From positions 1,017,002-1,081,001 of the forward strand of contig NC_087393.1 in assembly GCF_963675165.1 (NCBI RefSeq): 64,000 nucleotides of DNA, given 5' to 3'. Shown piece by piece: positions 23,029 to 34,963 of this stretch. This stretch comes from Halichondria panicea. Taxonomy: Eukaryota > Porifera > Demospongiae > Suberitida > Halichondriidae. A program made the position numbers and the translations under genes. The notes below the pieces were generated by a model that was not told the origin of the DNA, did not search any database, and worked only from the letters and a program-made list of their open reading frames with translations. Positions within the stretch are counted from its first letter, which is position 1; each line of letters opens with the position of its first letter.

Positions 23029-25433
23029 ATGGTAAAGGGGCGTATGCTGACTGCTGGAGATGCTCTGAGCTTTATATTGTTTCTTCTCTGCACTGCAGGT
23101 AAGATATTTTGGAATAATTAATCTCATCCAACGGGCTTTCTATATAATAATTATTATAGCCTTATACTGAGGTCTCTGACTGTCTTTTTAATATATAATT
23201 ATCAGCATGTATCTACTGTAAGACCTCGATTTAAGGCGACCCTCCAAATATGCGATACCCAGGAGCTTCAGCAATTTTCTGACCTCTAAAAGTAGCAACA
23301 GCTGCGTTGACAATTATTTTTTAATGTCGCGCTCTAAATAGAGGTAAATGTAGCCACTCCCTAGCCTCGATTGTAGCCCACTGGAAAATCAGTGTTTTTA
23401 AGTGGCCTGAAATCGAGGCAAGTATAGACTCTGTAAAGTTACCTCTAATTAGATGCGACCCTCTAAATATGCGACATCAGGACTTCAATATAATTTTTCA
23501 ACCTCCAAAAGATGCGACCTCTGGCTTCGTAATTATAAAGTGTCGCTTTAAATCGAGATCTTACGATACCAGTAAATAATTATAATTATGGCCTTTACTT
23601 ATTATGATCATGCATACCCTGCAAAGCAACTATATAGCTATGCATATAAGAGAAATAGGCCTACCCAAATAATACATTGTTTTTTATCCCCCAGGGACTC
23701 ATGGATTGGCATTAACGGACAATGCAACATTCTCACTAGAAGTCAATTCAGATATAGTTCTGTTTTCGATTCAAAACACTTCTCATGGCATTAGCATTGC
23801 AGTCACTCCTCTGTGCCCCAATCAAGATGACTGTTTTGCCCCCCAATCTCTACTAATAGACGGTATTTTCTTGCCTGAAGAATGCACGAATGTCCCCTGT
23901 AACGAGCACCAACTTGTCATCACAAAGGCGTTGGATAATAATTCTACAATCCAATATGTAATAGGAGTACCAACCGTTCAATCTTTGCTGCTGCTACGGT
24001 TCCATTATCATGTCCAATCACATATGTTTGAGCTGGTCGAGAAAGCTACTGTAAATCGAGGAATTGTTCAGTACAACTGTAATCCAACGGCTATTGTGTC
24101 TTTGAAGGAGGTGTACTATACGCTATGCGTGAATAATTCCAATGATCGACTAATTGTTCTTGTTATAGATAATCTTGAAAGATTCAGTGATGTTATCTTC
24201 AATTTGATCGGGAGGTCGGTTGATGTGAACCTCCTCCCAATAACGGACATCTCAGTGGTAACCAGACAATCGAAATTGTATATCTTGTTTGTTGGAGGAT
24301 CTGAATTGACTGCTATAGACATTGGAGTGGGTGACTTTCATTCTCAAAATTTTGCGGATTGTACTGGAACAATTTACAGAATGCGTCTACGCAATGACAC
24401 GAAAAGTGATGACACAATTCTATACCTGCTCTACTGTAATGAGAACTATGGGTTGATTGAGATTGAGGATGATTTAAACCCACCACTGTCCTATTACTAC
24501 AATGAGACTGGCTACCCTGTAATTTGCCAAAAAGAAGACGCTATCGTGGCAGAGATTACAGTCTTCAAAGACGGTGTGAATAGTATTCTACGACATAACG
24601 GCACAAACTTTACTTTACCTGGGCAAGCAATTTCACTTGAAGAGAGCTCATGTTTTGGATTCAAAGATGCTCTATTGTACGTTTACAGTGACCAGAATTT
24701 AGGTACGGTAATTGTTCACTTGCAAAAACAAATTTTAAGGGAACTGCTAATTGTGAAGTGTCAGCCATTAATCTGTTCCTCTTCTGTGCTCAACAATCGA
24801 TACGTCCTGCTGAAACAAAAGTACAGTGATTCCAATGTTACTCTGATATTGTACGACATGCAACAACAAAAGTTTGTGTCTGAAACTGCAATTGAGCATA
24901 CTACAAGCCTAATACAACTGCTTGAATTACCACAGCCACAACAACCTGATACGAGTAGGTTGATTAGCACTATCATCGGATCAATCATTGGAGGATTAGT
25001 ATTTGCAATTTGTGTACTGGTTTTCGTTATTGCAATCATCAGGTAAGATAATTTGTGGAAAGTATAGAATCAATTTACACTTTTAATATTTTACCACAGG
25101 TATTGTTGGAGAAAACGATGTTCACCAGCACGATATGGACACCAGGTTGTAGAAAATGCAGCACCATCATATGAACGGATGCCCCACAAACAAGCCTCAC
25201 CACCTGAACCACCAGCCTCACCATCTGAACCACAAGCCCCACCACCTGAACCAGGAATACAAGCCTCATCACCTGAACCACAAACCCCACCACCAGAACC
25301 AGGAGCACAACCAGGAGCACGACCTGAACTACTCAATGTAACTACCACCTCCATGCCCATCGCTCCCGATAACACTAGAAAATGTTCTCATTTGGTCACT
25401 GGGTTAATTTTACATCCCACTAAAACTGACTGA
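23029..25433 (+). CDS. SPg1: single-pass receptor-like protein with PEP-repeat tail
   Basis: Three exons close to 583 aa: 23029-23098, 23695-25042 and 25100-25433 (phases 1, 2). Exon 1 is a signal peptide (GDALSFILFLLCTA). The ectodomain shows CPNQDDC, CTNVPCNEHQLVI, CTGTIYRMRL, YPVICQKEDAIVAEI, SCFGFKDALLYVYSD and CSSSVLNNRYVLL, the SP-family pattern, with several sequons. The helix is about 448-472 (IIGGLVFAICVLVFVIAII). The tail begins YCWRKRCSPARYGHQVV and then repeats ASPPEP and PPPEP units, a proline-rich docking-like stretch. Intron 1 holds a MITE (23218-23564). SPg2 is a near copy over the ectodomain, but its tail and membrane helix differ. Confidence 0.82.
23218..23564. mobile_element. 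MITE with GTAAGACCTCGATTT ends in SPg1 intron 1
   Basis: The ends GTAAGACCTCGATTTAAGGC and GTCGCTTTAAATCGAGATCT plus TAC are inverted. Internally, ATGCGACC-type words repeat. A deleted copy occupies the same intron of SPg2 (about 40627-40926), and right-hand fragments lie at about 34045-34150 and 56355-56460. It has no coding capacity. Confidence 0.7.
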
Positions 25434-27189
25434 TGTTTTATTATTAGTAGTGAATATTGACACTTCCCATATACGTAGCTACAGGATCGAACTGGCTGTG
25501 CTATAATTTTTAAAATGTGCTGCATAAAAAAGAATGAGAAACTTAAAGAACTCTTCAATCACATTGACAGCATGAAAATCAACCTACTATTAGCTACTGT
25601 TTTGGATTCGAAGATGCTTATTCTGACAAAATCTATGTAGACTATGTAGGGAGGTACGTGGGGGTAAACAGTTATATTGCTGTACCACTTCCCACAAGCA
25701 AGAACCTAATCTGAACACAGCATTAAAAAAGGAGTATTAGTAAAACCAGTAGGTTTTACATAGGATTGGCAGTGGGTTTGCCCGTGTTTAGCATGTTCAA
25801 ACTGTTCTATCTCTGCAGGGAAAGGCCACATCAGATAGATATCAAGGAACTGGCTAGACAGATAGTTTATTTAGCCTTTTCTCTCTTTGTATCTCTCATT
25901 TCATAATCCATGAACATTTTAATGAATGAATATTATCATTTTAAAAATTGCACTATTTCGACGTTTCACCGCTCTTTGTCTGACTGACTAAGTAAGTAGA
26001 CTAAGTAAGTAAGTGAGTAAGTTTCTTGCCCAGCATTTGCTCCAAGTACAGCCATCTCCAGGACATTCTGCACAGGGTTTCCAAACGACTACAACCTGGA
26101 TTACAAAGCGCTTCTTCAGATTTGCGATTGCTTCCACGAGGCAGATGACCTCTCAGTATCTATTTCTCTTACCTAGACAATTCCGCCATCTTTAATGACT
26201 CAGCAATTTCGTTGTGGCCAATTAATAATAGATAGGCGTGGCTAAGAAACTGCGTGTGCCCTAGCGCCTAAAATCCGGCAGTGCAGCAGTGCTTTTCCAG
26301 AGCCTGAGGTGTTGCTTTTCTTCACACTGTTCAGCTCTAGCTCCCTTTCTCTGACAGGCATGCTATATGCACTGGCATATAGCATACTCTTAAAATGGCT
26401 GTCATTTATAATACTGATTCACAAATTCAACATATCAAGAATATAACTCATTACTAGATCTATAATTATTAGTCCAGAGATATTCGAGAAGATATCTGAT
26501 CAGTCCTGTCTTCTCTTCTTCAACTTCTGTACTGCCTCTTGACGTTCCACTTATGCATGTCATAATACGTAAATTTATACTTCTGTACTGAAAAAGAAAG
26601 GGAATCCGACTAGAAAAACATTTGCAATGTGAAAAATTGCTAGGATTGGCCAGGGGAACCACAAAAAAGCGTGGAAACAAGAAATCAGACGAGAGCATAA
26701 CTCCAATCCGTTACAACGTCATGAACATGTACAATGCATATATAGACTGTATTCCAGATCCATCTACCAGCTTCCATCCACCACATCATTCCATGTAGGT
26801 CACCAGTACGGTCCGTGCATGTTACTACGCATGGATGGACTGTGTGTACCTGTGCTCAACACTGCATGTATTAGGAACATCAATTCAGTATACAAATCAT
26901 CATGATTAGCTATATGCCCGCACATTCCAAAATGGATGTATAATAAATATATAGGGATTGCATGGTCATCACTCCACCAGTAAAAATTGCGTGGTATATT
27001 GGCCGGGAAAACATGGAAAACTACCAGTACATATGATTGACGTTGTAACGGATTGGAGTTATGCTCTCGTCTGATTTCTTGTTTACACGCTTTTTGTGGT
27101 TCCCCTGGCCAATCCTAGCAATTTTTCACATTGCAAATGTTTTTCTAGTCGGATCTATACTATAGGCCTGCATGCATGGGCACTCTAAA
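25434..27189. other. Gene-free region present only in module copy 1
   Basis: No coding region was identified. It includes words seen upstream of SPa1 (CCCACAAGCAAGAACCTAA near 25690, as at about 18512) and the foldback at 26605-27153. Copy 2 has only about 280 bp between the SPg stop and the region matching 27840, so this block and the SPa relic after it were either inserted in copy 1 or deleted from copy 2. Confidence 0.5.
26605..27153. mobile_element. Foldback element, arms of about 128 bp
   Basis: Arms 26605-26732 and 27027-27153 are inverted copies beginning TCCGACTAGAAAAACATTTG and ending near CGTTGTAACGGATTGGAG. The spacer is about 294 bp with no coding content. The arms differ at only a few positions. 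Confidence 0.8.
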
Positions 27190-27840
27190 AGTTAGCTTGC
27201 CCGTCAATTTACCTTTAAATCGAGGTCTTTCTTCTTACAGCGTTGTAGGAGCACTTGCAGTTTATCACAACAACATACACTACAGAAAAAGAAGGTAAAC
27301 AAAGTAACCAACAATGCAGACAACAAGAAGAATGACCACCACAGGAACAACAATAGCCAGAGTCCATGAGGACGGCAAAGAGGGGACGGCAATGAGGACA
27401 GTAATGAGCGGAAAATAAAATCGGAATGAGGATAGCAAAATATGTTGGCACACGAGCAGCTGACTGGTCTGGTCTTCTTTCTCTCCTAACCCAATTTGTA
27501 ACAAGTGTGGGGGACAAACATGTCAACTGTTCCGTGTCCACAAGAGCTGTTACAGTAGTGTAATATGGACTTGATTCGTCTCATGATTATGATATTTAAG
27601 TACGCTCCACAAGTTTATGTGGCATCAAAATAATGGCCTCAGGCAATTGTTCCCCTCAGTATATATAGTGTATGTTGACAAGTTGGGGTCATAATGATGT
27701 TATTTTCGGTTGTCAAAAGAAAGCTAAATAGCTAGCGTCTATTTCTAGTAAATACCCAAAACATAATTCAGATCCAAGACGCAAAGCTCCATTTGTGATA
27801 TCATCAGGGAATTCACCAACTAACTTTAAACTATTCATAG
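27190..27840 (-). pseudogene. SPa relic, C-terminal half
   Basis: Minus-strand homology to SPa2 covers part of the ectodomain, the threonine/proline stalk (a few units near 27355-27430), the membrane region and the small basic tail exon (near 27225-27255). Frameshifts and internal deletions interrupt every block. The CCACTACACTGCTGA-type words of the ectodomain are recognisable. It lies between SPg1 and 7TM-4 and has no counterpart in module copy 2. Confidence 0.65.
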
Positions 27841-28031
27841 TCGCAGCATAGGTCTATGAGAAATTCTGTTTGTATACAACACGCATATAATTTCATTCTC
27901 ACAACCAAGTTGTAATTTAACAAGGTACACTGCACAACAATCTTATTAAATCTAAAAAAAGTTGCTAAGTATCATATATACAGTCAAAATGGTTTTAGGG
28001 TGGTTTGTTTGCAATGATAATTATACGTACA

Positions 28032-30796
28032 TTAATTTCCTTGATTATTAGGTATGTTTTGCTGTTGATTACTTCTCTTGAAGCATGTAGTTGTCTTATC
28101 GAGAAATATTGGAAATATGGCAGAAAGCATAGCTGGAAAAAACCGACAACAAAGACAAGCAAAGAAACTGTGGATGTGTATGGACCCATGTTGACTGTTA
28201 TCATGTAGAAAAATACACAGTACGATATAATCGCCATCCATACGAGTAGCACTATTATATTCATCAGTGTATATGTGCAGATACATGTACAAGTGAATGT
28301 ACTTTCTTGGTCTGGTGGAGAAGTGTCTGGTGGAGTGCTACTTGAAGTTTCTGATGGTCCAGGAGTGTTAGTACCTTCTAAACTCATATAGCCTCTTAGC
28401 TTCGCTACCATCTCCATTAGTAAAGACATCATGATGTCCTTGTTTATTACTAAGAACATTACTAAGCACACGTTTGTAATAAAAAAATTTTTGCTGCAAG
28501 ACCAAGATTAAAACCAGTAGCTACTGGAGCTGCAACGAGCCCCAAGAAGATATAAAAGAGGTGGAAAGATAGTAGGTTACCGGTTAGCTCAACAATAACG
28601 ATGGCTGCTACATACAACTTGGTGTTCTTTAAGGTATCTCGCCATCCAGTGTAAGATTGAGACTTTTGTAAGGACTTGAGAGTGCAACAAAGAATGATGA
28701 ACAATACAACAGGATTATAACCGAGTACAAATATCGCAGCAAAAATGTAAAAGTTGCATATACTTTTTAAGCTTGATGTGACATTCACAGTGATTACTAA
28801 TGTATGAATGTTATTACTGAATACAATCAAACCAAGTAGAACAAATGCAGTAAGGAAACATTTGAAAAATAACATTTTCCACTTACTTAAACCACTTAGT
28901 CGAACATATACAAGTTGACCAATTAAAGGAACAACAATTGGATTCAGCAGTTGCGTCAACATTATAGCAGCAGCCAAGACATATCTCATGATCGCAAAAT
29001 CTTTAACTTGCCTTAGCGTACAAACATCGTTTACATAAATCCTAGGATCAAAGTAATAGATGGGATAACCCTGCCATTCAAAGTACCAGTGCCATGAGTA
29101 AAGAATGACTGCTTGTGGAGGTAGAAGCTCTTTAGCTGTAGTAAATAAGCAACTGTATAATTATGCATGTACATGTATGTACATGTGCATGCATGTATAG
29201 TGGTATCCATGCAGCAGGCATGCATGTGTGATACTATAATTATAGCCTCGATTCCAGGCCGCAGCGGCCTGGTATACCTGTATGCGCATGCGCGTACATT
29301 ATTCCAAAAAGGGGGTAATCCGTGTATATTTGTGGATACTGTCAAAATAATAAACACGTATAATTATATACTATTTGTATTCTGAAGTTGTATAGTCTGT
29401 TACATATAAAAGTATTGTCCAAAGATGACCGTCTGAGTTGTATCACCCTCTACTTAACAACACCTTACACTGCATGTAAGGCTATATACATGCAGGAAAG
29501 GCATGATGTGTTCCTGTGGGTCCCCTGATGAGGCTGTGGTAATATGAACCAGGCGAGTCTTCTGCTACCAAATCTTCGACAAGAAGTCATTGCATATATG
29601 CTATTTAGAAGCTACAGGGTAATGATCATTAAATTTAACTGACATTTGGGAATCTATTCACTCAAGATCTAACCACTATTCCTAGCTGGCAGCTCTAGCT
29701 GTCTGGGAGGCCTTCTTGACTGCCTCTTTGGATAAACAGAGCTAGAAGAAGCAACACTGCTGCAGCAAATTAGTTAGTGTCTCTGAAGCTGCCATTGTGG
29801 TCTGGTCATAAACATTAATTTTACCACTAACCACATGGTCATACGTCTTTTTGTAACTTTGTCCGTTTTTTTACAATTTGTAGTTGCTGTCAATTATTTT
29901 GCGCATGCGCATGCAGAGTATACTAGGCCGCCTTTCTCCTCGCAGCCTGGAATCAAGGCTAATGTGTATAATCATATGAATTTGTATAGTTTGTAAAGAA
30001 TTACAGAATGGCTCAGTGGGCGCCAGGTATTCTGAGAAGAATGTGCATGAAGTCAAGCGTATCAATGGGGTACACAAGTGCTAAGCCAAATATTCCAGAC
30101 ACCGTGGCTGCCATAATTATGGGGATCTCCCGGGGACAGTCCCAAACTAACACCACACCTCTTAATTATGTATAATTATAGGAAACTGAATCAGCCTGGG
30201 AATGAGACTACTGTTAGCAGACCATGAATGGTACTTACATTAACTGTGATACTTTCCAGCATCACGAGAATTGGAGATGGATGCCTACAAATGTATAGCA
30301 GGTCATTGCTTTCATTCTGTGCAGTCAATGTCAACGACTCATTCACATGTACATCATCACAAACAGGGTCCAGAATGAGATGGGCTTCAGGCAAATGTAC
30401 TTGGAACATGTACAGGGAGAGAGTTTGAAGGAGATCCGGACGGATGAAAAGGTTGATTGGAGAAGCATTCCAAAGAAACTTGAACATATAGCGTTCACTG
30501 AAGTCAAGTGTTCCCTTCTTTCCTAAATGCAGACCGTGGACCCAATTTTCTAGCGCACTGCAAGATGGTAGGCTGCTATTGACAGGATTCAATGAGCAGA
30601 AGTGGTAGTACACATAAAATGAGATACTATCCTGATGATTAGTAGGGGAGAATGCTTGATTTAATGTCTCCAGGTTGACTATCCGGTTAACCAGAGACTG
30701 TTGGAGGTCATACTGAGTTCGAATGCACTTTTCTTCAGTACTGAATGCATCCTGCATTCCAAAACAAAGCATTAGTAGGAGAAGATAAGTAGCCAT
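28032..30796 (-). pseudogene. 7TM-4: 7TM-family gene with three single-base deletions
   Basis: Exon 1 (30796-30239, 186 codons) is intact with a signal peptide (MATYLLLLMLCFGMQDAFS), AFSPTNHQDSISFYVYYHF and WNASPINLFIRPDLL, ending at GTAAGT, phase 0. Exon 2 should start after the CTACAG acceptor near 29136. Compared with its intact twin 7TM-5 it lacks one base near 29071 (GGCAGG against GAGCAGG), one near 28485 (in a T/A run), and one near 28136 (A6 against A7). Each shifts the frame, so the seven-segment part cannot be read through. If real, the gene could still produce a truncated ectodomain; if the homopolymer indels are assembly errors, it would be functional except at the first site. Confidence 0.7.
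29544..29745 (+). other. Possible two-exon small gene inside the 7TM-4 intron, opposite strand
   Basis: 29544-29618 and 29686-29745 would splice in phase 0 (GTAATG donor, CCTAG acceptor) to a 44-residue product starting MNQASLLLPNLRQEVIAYML and ending in ASLDKQS. The same frame, splice sites and stop are preserved at 44730-44943 in module copy 2, with one substitution seen (Ala to Thr). It could be a small protein, a captured exon pair from another gene, or chance conservation between recent duplicates. Confidence 0.3.
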
Positions 30797-31199
30797 AGCT
30801 AGCTGTACAAGTGACTGAGTACAAATGTGTTTGTGTTCACACTTGCACGCATGCGCTGCATGGCATGCATAGTCGGGCGCGCCGCCCTCTACCTTTGCCC
30901 GCGACAAGCTCTGAACACACAAACATAATAGTCTCATGAATCAGCCTCCCTTCCTCAGGGAGAAAAGGTTACACAAAAGAAAAGTGACAGTGTATACATG
31001 TAGAGATATTCAAATGTGGGAGAGCAGATAAGTTGGGAATTAACACGTAGGCACTTGGGCTTACGCATGCTCTGATGTCATCATTATAAATTTATATACA
31101 TGCATGTATATGGTTTTTATCATTTAGTACTCAGTAATTTATGTACTCAGTAACTCAGTAATTTTGCTCATTTGCCAAAAAAAAAAAATGCAGTAATTA

Positions 31200-31326
31200 C
31201 CGTATAGCGGGTATATTTCGAGGGTATAAATGTTCGCGGATGTGCCTTTAGAAAGGTTTTCGCGGTTCATGCCTAATCCGCGAAAACCACGAACATTTAT
31301 ACCCTCGAAATATACCCTCTATACGG
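31200..31326. mobile_element. MITE with CCGTATAGCGGGTATATTTC ends
   Basis: A 127-bp inverted-repeat element flanked by TA on both sides (31198-31199, 31327-31328). The arms contain TTCGAGGGTATAAATGTTCG and complement. A longer version (143 bp, internal duplication) is at the homologous place in copy 2, 46487-46629. It shares CCGTATAG ends with the 226-bp MITE family. Confidence 0.8.
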
Positions 31327-31660
31327 TACATGCACATGCACGTATTACTTATACATGTACTTTAACAAAATGCTTGGCAGTTATAATTGAATTGCAACTG
31401 CACAACGTAACGGTGACAAGAGTCATGCATGTTTGGTCGCTCTGAGGTGAAAATTTGAGTTCTTGAGTTTTCTGTGACTCTCATTGGTGCATGTATATTA
31501 ATTGTTGTAGCTGGTATATTATTCAGCAGTCATACTAGTGAACAGCATTTTTGTAGGTTTAATTTGAGTTTAGAAATGAAGTGTTGAAGTTATATCTCTT
31601 ATAACAACATAAATTATACATGCATGTCTTATTATAGTTTATAAACAGACTCTATAGAGA

Positions 31661-33300
31661 GTGCACATTCAAAATGTGAGAAGAATTCTCTATCTGTCGA
31701 GGGACGGTATTCTTAGTAGTATTCTTCACCTTAAGCCAGAGAATGTCACAAGGTCATGCAGTTCTTCTGTTTATGGTTATAGGCACATACGCTTCTACTC
31801 CACCTCCATGAGAATTCGAAACTCTGTCTTTCCTGTGGATATATCATTCTTGTACAGTACCTGTAATCTATGGAGTAGAATACCACAAATTTGTGAGTAT
31901 ATATAATTATACATCATGTATATAGTTGTGCTGAAGGCTACTGCTGAAACGATCACCCCAAGTATAACAATGCATGCTTTTTAATCTATCGATAAAAAAC
32001 TGTGAACTGCCATACGACTGGAAATTGGCTCATGTCTCTCCAATACCCAAATCAAATAACAAGTCTGATCCCTTAAACTATCGCCCTATATCGCTACTCT
32101 CCATCCTTGCAAAGTTCCTGGAAAAACATATGTATGGCAAAATCTTAGAACATCGAAAAGATATATCTTTCCTCTCGAATAAACAATGGGGGTTTCACTA
32201 AAGGAAAATCCACCACAGGTCGCTGCTTACGGCAGTGCACAATTGGCACAAACTGCTTGAAGATGGTCAGAGTGTATGTGCAGTCTTTTTTGATTTCAAA
32301 AAGGCATTTGACAAGGTTCCTCACTCGATATTGATGAGTAAGCTAACCAATCTGAACTTAGATCCCCATCTGGTATCTTGGGTAGCAAGCTACCTCAGGA
32401 ATAGATCACAATATGTCACAATAAATGGAAAGTCATCAAATATCTCCGAGGTTGTGTCAGGAGTTCCACAGGGTTCGGTGCTGGGACCTCTTCTTTTCCT
32501 AATCTACATAAATGACATTGATCTACATCAAAATGAAGGAAGTCTCTTGCTCTATGCTGATGATCTTCTTCTTTACCATCCTATTCAATCTCCTGAAGAT
32601 TATCTAAAATTGCAAGGAGATATTGACCAAGTTGAACTCCAAGCATGGTCTGAAACAAATGTACTCTTGTTTAACCAAAGCAAGTGTAAATACATGGCTA
32701 TATCAAGAAAATTCAGCCCACCACTTCCCAACATGTGTCTCAATATCAGTGGACGTCCCCTATACTTAAAGTTGACCACTACAAGTACCTTGGCGTGTGG
32801 ATCTCTCATGACCTCTCATAGTCAAAACGCATAGAAGGAATGTGCAGAAATTCCTGCAAGCAGGTTGGTATAATTTACCGGAATCGAGGCTATATACCTT
32901 AAAATGTGCACAAAACTTTGGAATAGGGACTACGACTCCCTATTAGATACTGTGGACCTACCGTCCCTTTCCACAAGAAGATTGTACCTGAAACTATCAT
33001 ACCTTTACCAGGTAATAAATGGTAACTTTAAATTCCCTGATCCACCGCTAGAAAGAAGAGTATATTTATATATGCCCTCTCAATCTAAGAAGCACAAAAA
33101 ATATACAGATTGAAAGACCAATTTGCAGGACAAATGCATATGCGAACTCTTTTTTCCCAAAAGCAATATCTATATGGATGAACTACCACTGGAGCTGCAG
33201 GAAAGTACATTGATTTTGTCATTTAAGAGAAATGTACTCTGTCACTTGCATTAGTATAATATTAGTCTTTATTTTTAATTTGTACACACTATTGTAAGTA
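31661..33300 (+). pseudogene. LINE fragment, reverse transcriptase (module copy 1)
   Basis: A 5'-truncated, frameshifted non-LTR retrotransposon. Polymerase blocks in order: NYRPISLLSILAKFLEKHMY (near 32070-32130), FFDFKKAFDKVPHS (near 32290), SGVPQGSVLGPLLFLIYIND (near 32460) and the catalytic YADD (near 32555), then a broken C-terminal part with RRLYLKLSYLYQVI near 32975. A frameshift lies near 32190, and the segment after 32865 is deleted relative to the second copy. The start (about 31680-31900) resembles the C-terminal end of another LINE. Layout fits CR1, L2 or Rex-like elements; the clade is not certain. Confidence 0.78.
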
Positions 33301-33479
33301 CTATATACAGGGCACACATTGCTACTAGTGTATCCATGCATTTTGCAAAATTATTATAAAAAAAGAAAAAAAAAAAGGGTATATGCAGCATGTACCAAAT
33401 GAAGTTCACCTACAGCTCCATGCATGGCTGATAGCAAGTCAACATTAATTATGCATGTGTACTTCTACAACTATATAGA

Positions 33480-34020
33480 ATCATCTTGCTGCGGTGTGTC
33501 TCCTGAGTGCCCTGTCACAGTGACACATCTTTCTGTGATATGTTTCCTGAGTTGGATTTTTTGTCCTGTGTGACACATTTTCCTGTGGTTTTGTCGGATT
33601 AGCAGAGGATTCTTTTGTTTTGACTTTGATACAAGTTGTAAAAATTCCTCCCACATGCAGTAGTCGCCAGAACCGATGGAACAATAATAGTTCCTAGAAA
33701 AGCAATTACTCCACTATACTTGAATTAGTAAAGTGTATACTTAATTGTAGACGAAACTAACCCAATGCCACTGCAGTAACACCAATCAAAAGAAATATAA
33801 GAGTAACTAATGTATGCAAAACTAAATCCTATGAGGGATTCCATCTTGTGCACTATCTTCAAATCAGTGGCTATATAAGGCCGAAATTAGAGCAAAGAGG
33901 CTGAGAGGTACAAAAGCAACAGAGAGCCAGATTCAACTGATGCAGCTATGCAGCTATTACTGCAAAAGATATAAAGAAGAGAACAAGCTGTGAGCAAACA
34001 AAGTTAACTGTCTCCCCCAT
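33480..34020 (-). pseudogene. 7TM relic, C-terminal half (module copy 1)
   Basis: Minus-strand blocks match 7TM-2 and 7TM-3: the segment-5 region after VESGS-type sequence near 33900-33960, the segment-6 region near 33745-33830 and segment 7 near 33650-33700, then a serine/threonine-rich tail with DRALRRHTAAR-like content. Many indels. A near-identical relic is at 55784-56290. It sits directly beside SPa2, repeating the 7TM-SPa order seen at 9.6-20 kb. Confidence 0.65.
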
Positions 34021-34435
34021 CACCGGCCTAAATGGTGAATATAAATATGTGACACCAGCTAGGACTTCAACATAATTTTTCAACCTCCAAAAGAAACGAC
34101 CTCTAGCTTTGTATTTATTTAAAAGTGTCGCCTTAAATCGAATAAGTACGGTAGTCTTGTTCTTTTTACAGTCTGCATCGTGGATTGAACTGTTGTTAAG
34201 GGGAGGTCCTTTTATAGTACTGCGGTCATGTGATATAAGTCAGATATGCCACACCTACTCGGAGGATATGCACCCTATATATCCTCCGCTATATACCATG
34301 GTTATACATACCCCTCGGTTTTGCCTCAGAGTAACCACGGTAGCAGAGGATATATATATAGGTCCATATCCTCCTCTTATATACTTATCTGCCAAACCAC
34401 ACCCAAACGTCATATCTGGCTGTAATAAATAGTTT

Positions 34436-34665
34436 GGGGCAACCAGTACCAGAGCCAGTACCAGTACCAGAGCCAGTATATACCAGAGCCATGCAGTATA
34501 CCAGAGCCAGTAGTGGCCAGTACCGTATACGGAATAGCAAGTAACCGCATTTCAAGGCGAGTTTTGTGCAGTAAACATCTAGCTAACATCCCGTGCCAAA
34601 CCAAATGGCCGGTTTATCGAGGTGGCCATACTTTAGAGAGCTGGAATAGCGAGAGTCTACGTACT
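34436..34665. repeat. Short tandem ACCAGAGCCAGTA repeats plus dispersed repeat
   Basis: Units such as CAGTACCAGAGCCAGTATA are repeated at about 34440-34515, followed at 34563-34665 by the repeat also found at window position 1-104. The same tandem units occur at about 56738-56790, exactly where the SPa3 gene is fused to foreign sequence. This makes the block a probable recombination point of the module. Confidence 0.6.
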
Positions 34666-34963
34666 GTAGGCTGTTAAGTTAGCAAAGATTGTAGCCTAGT
34701 TATTAATTTATTATTATGATATGTCCATGGCTATAGTCATGAACAGACTGCACAGTCTGTATGTGTACACTATGCCGTTTAGACAGTGCATGCTGACTGC
34801 CTGAGCTATATACCCAGAGGGAAAGTACCGAAAACCCACTGATTATGTGCAGCTATACAAGTGGAATATTGTACAATGAATTAAATAATGTACACAAGGA
34901 GAAAAGTAAAGTAAAAACTTACACATGATACATAAAATCATTTCTAGAAAAGCAGAAACATAT

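Noticed and set aside
30797-30937. Upstream start for 7TM-4 at 30937
   Set aside because: It would bury the signal peptide; copy 2 does not keep the upstream frame in alignment.
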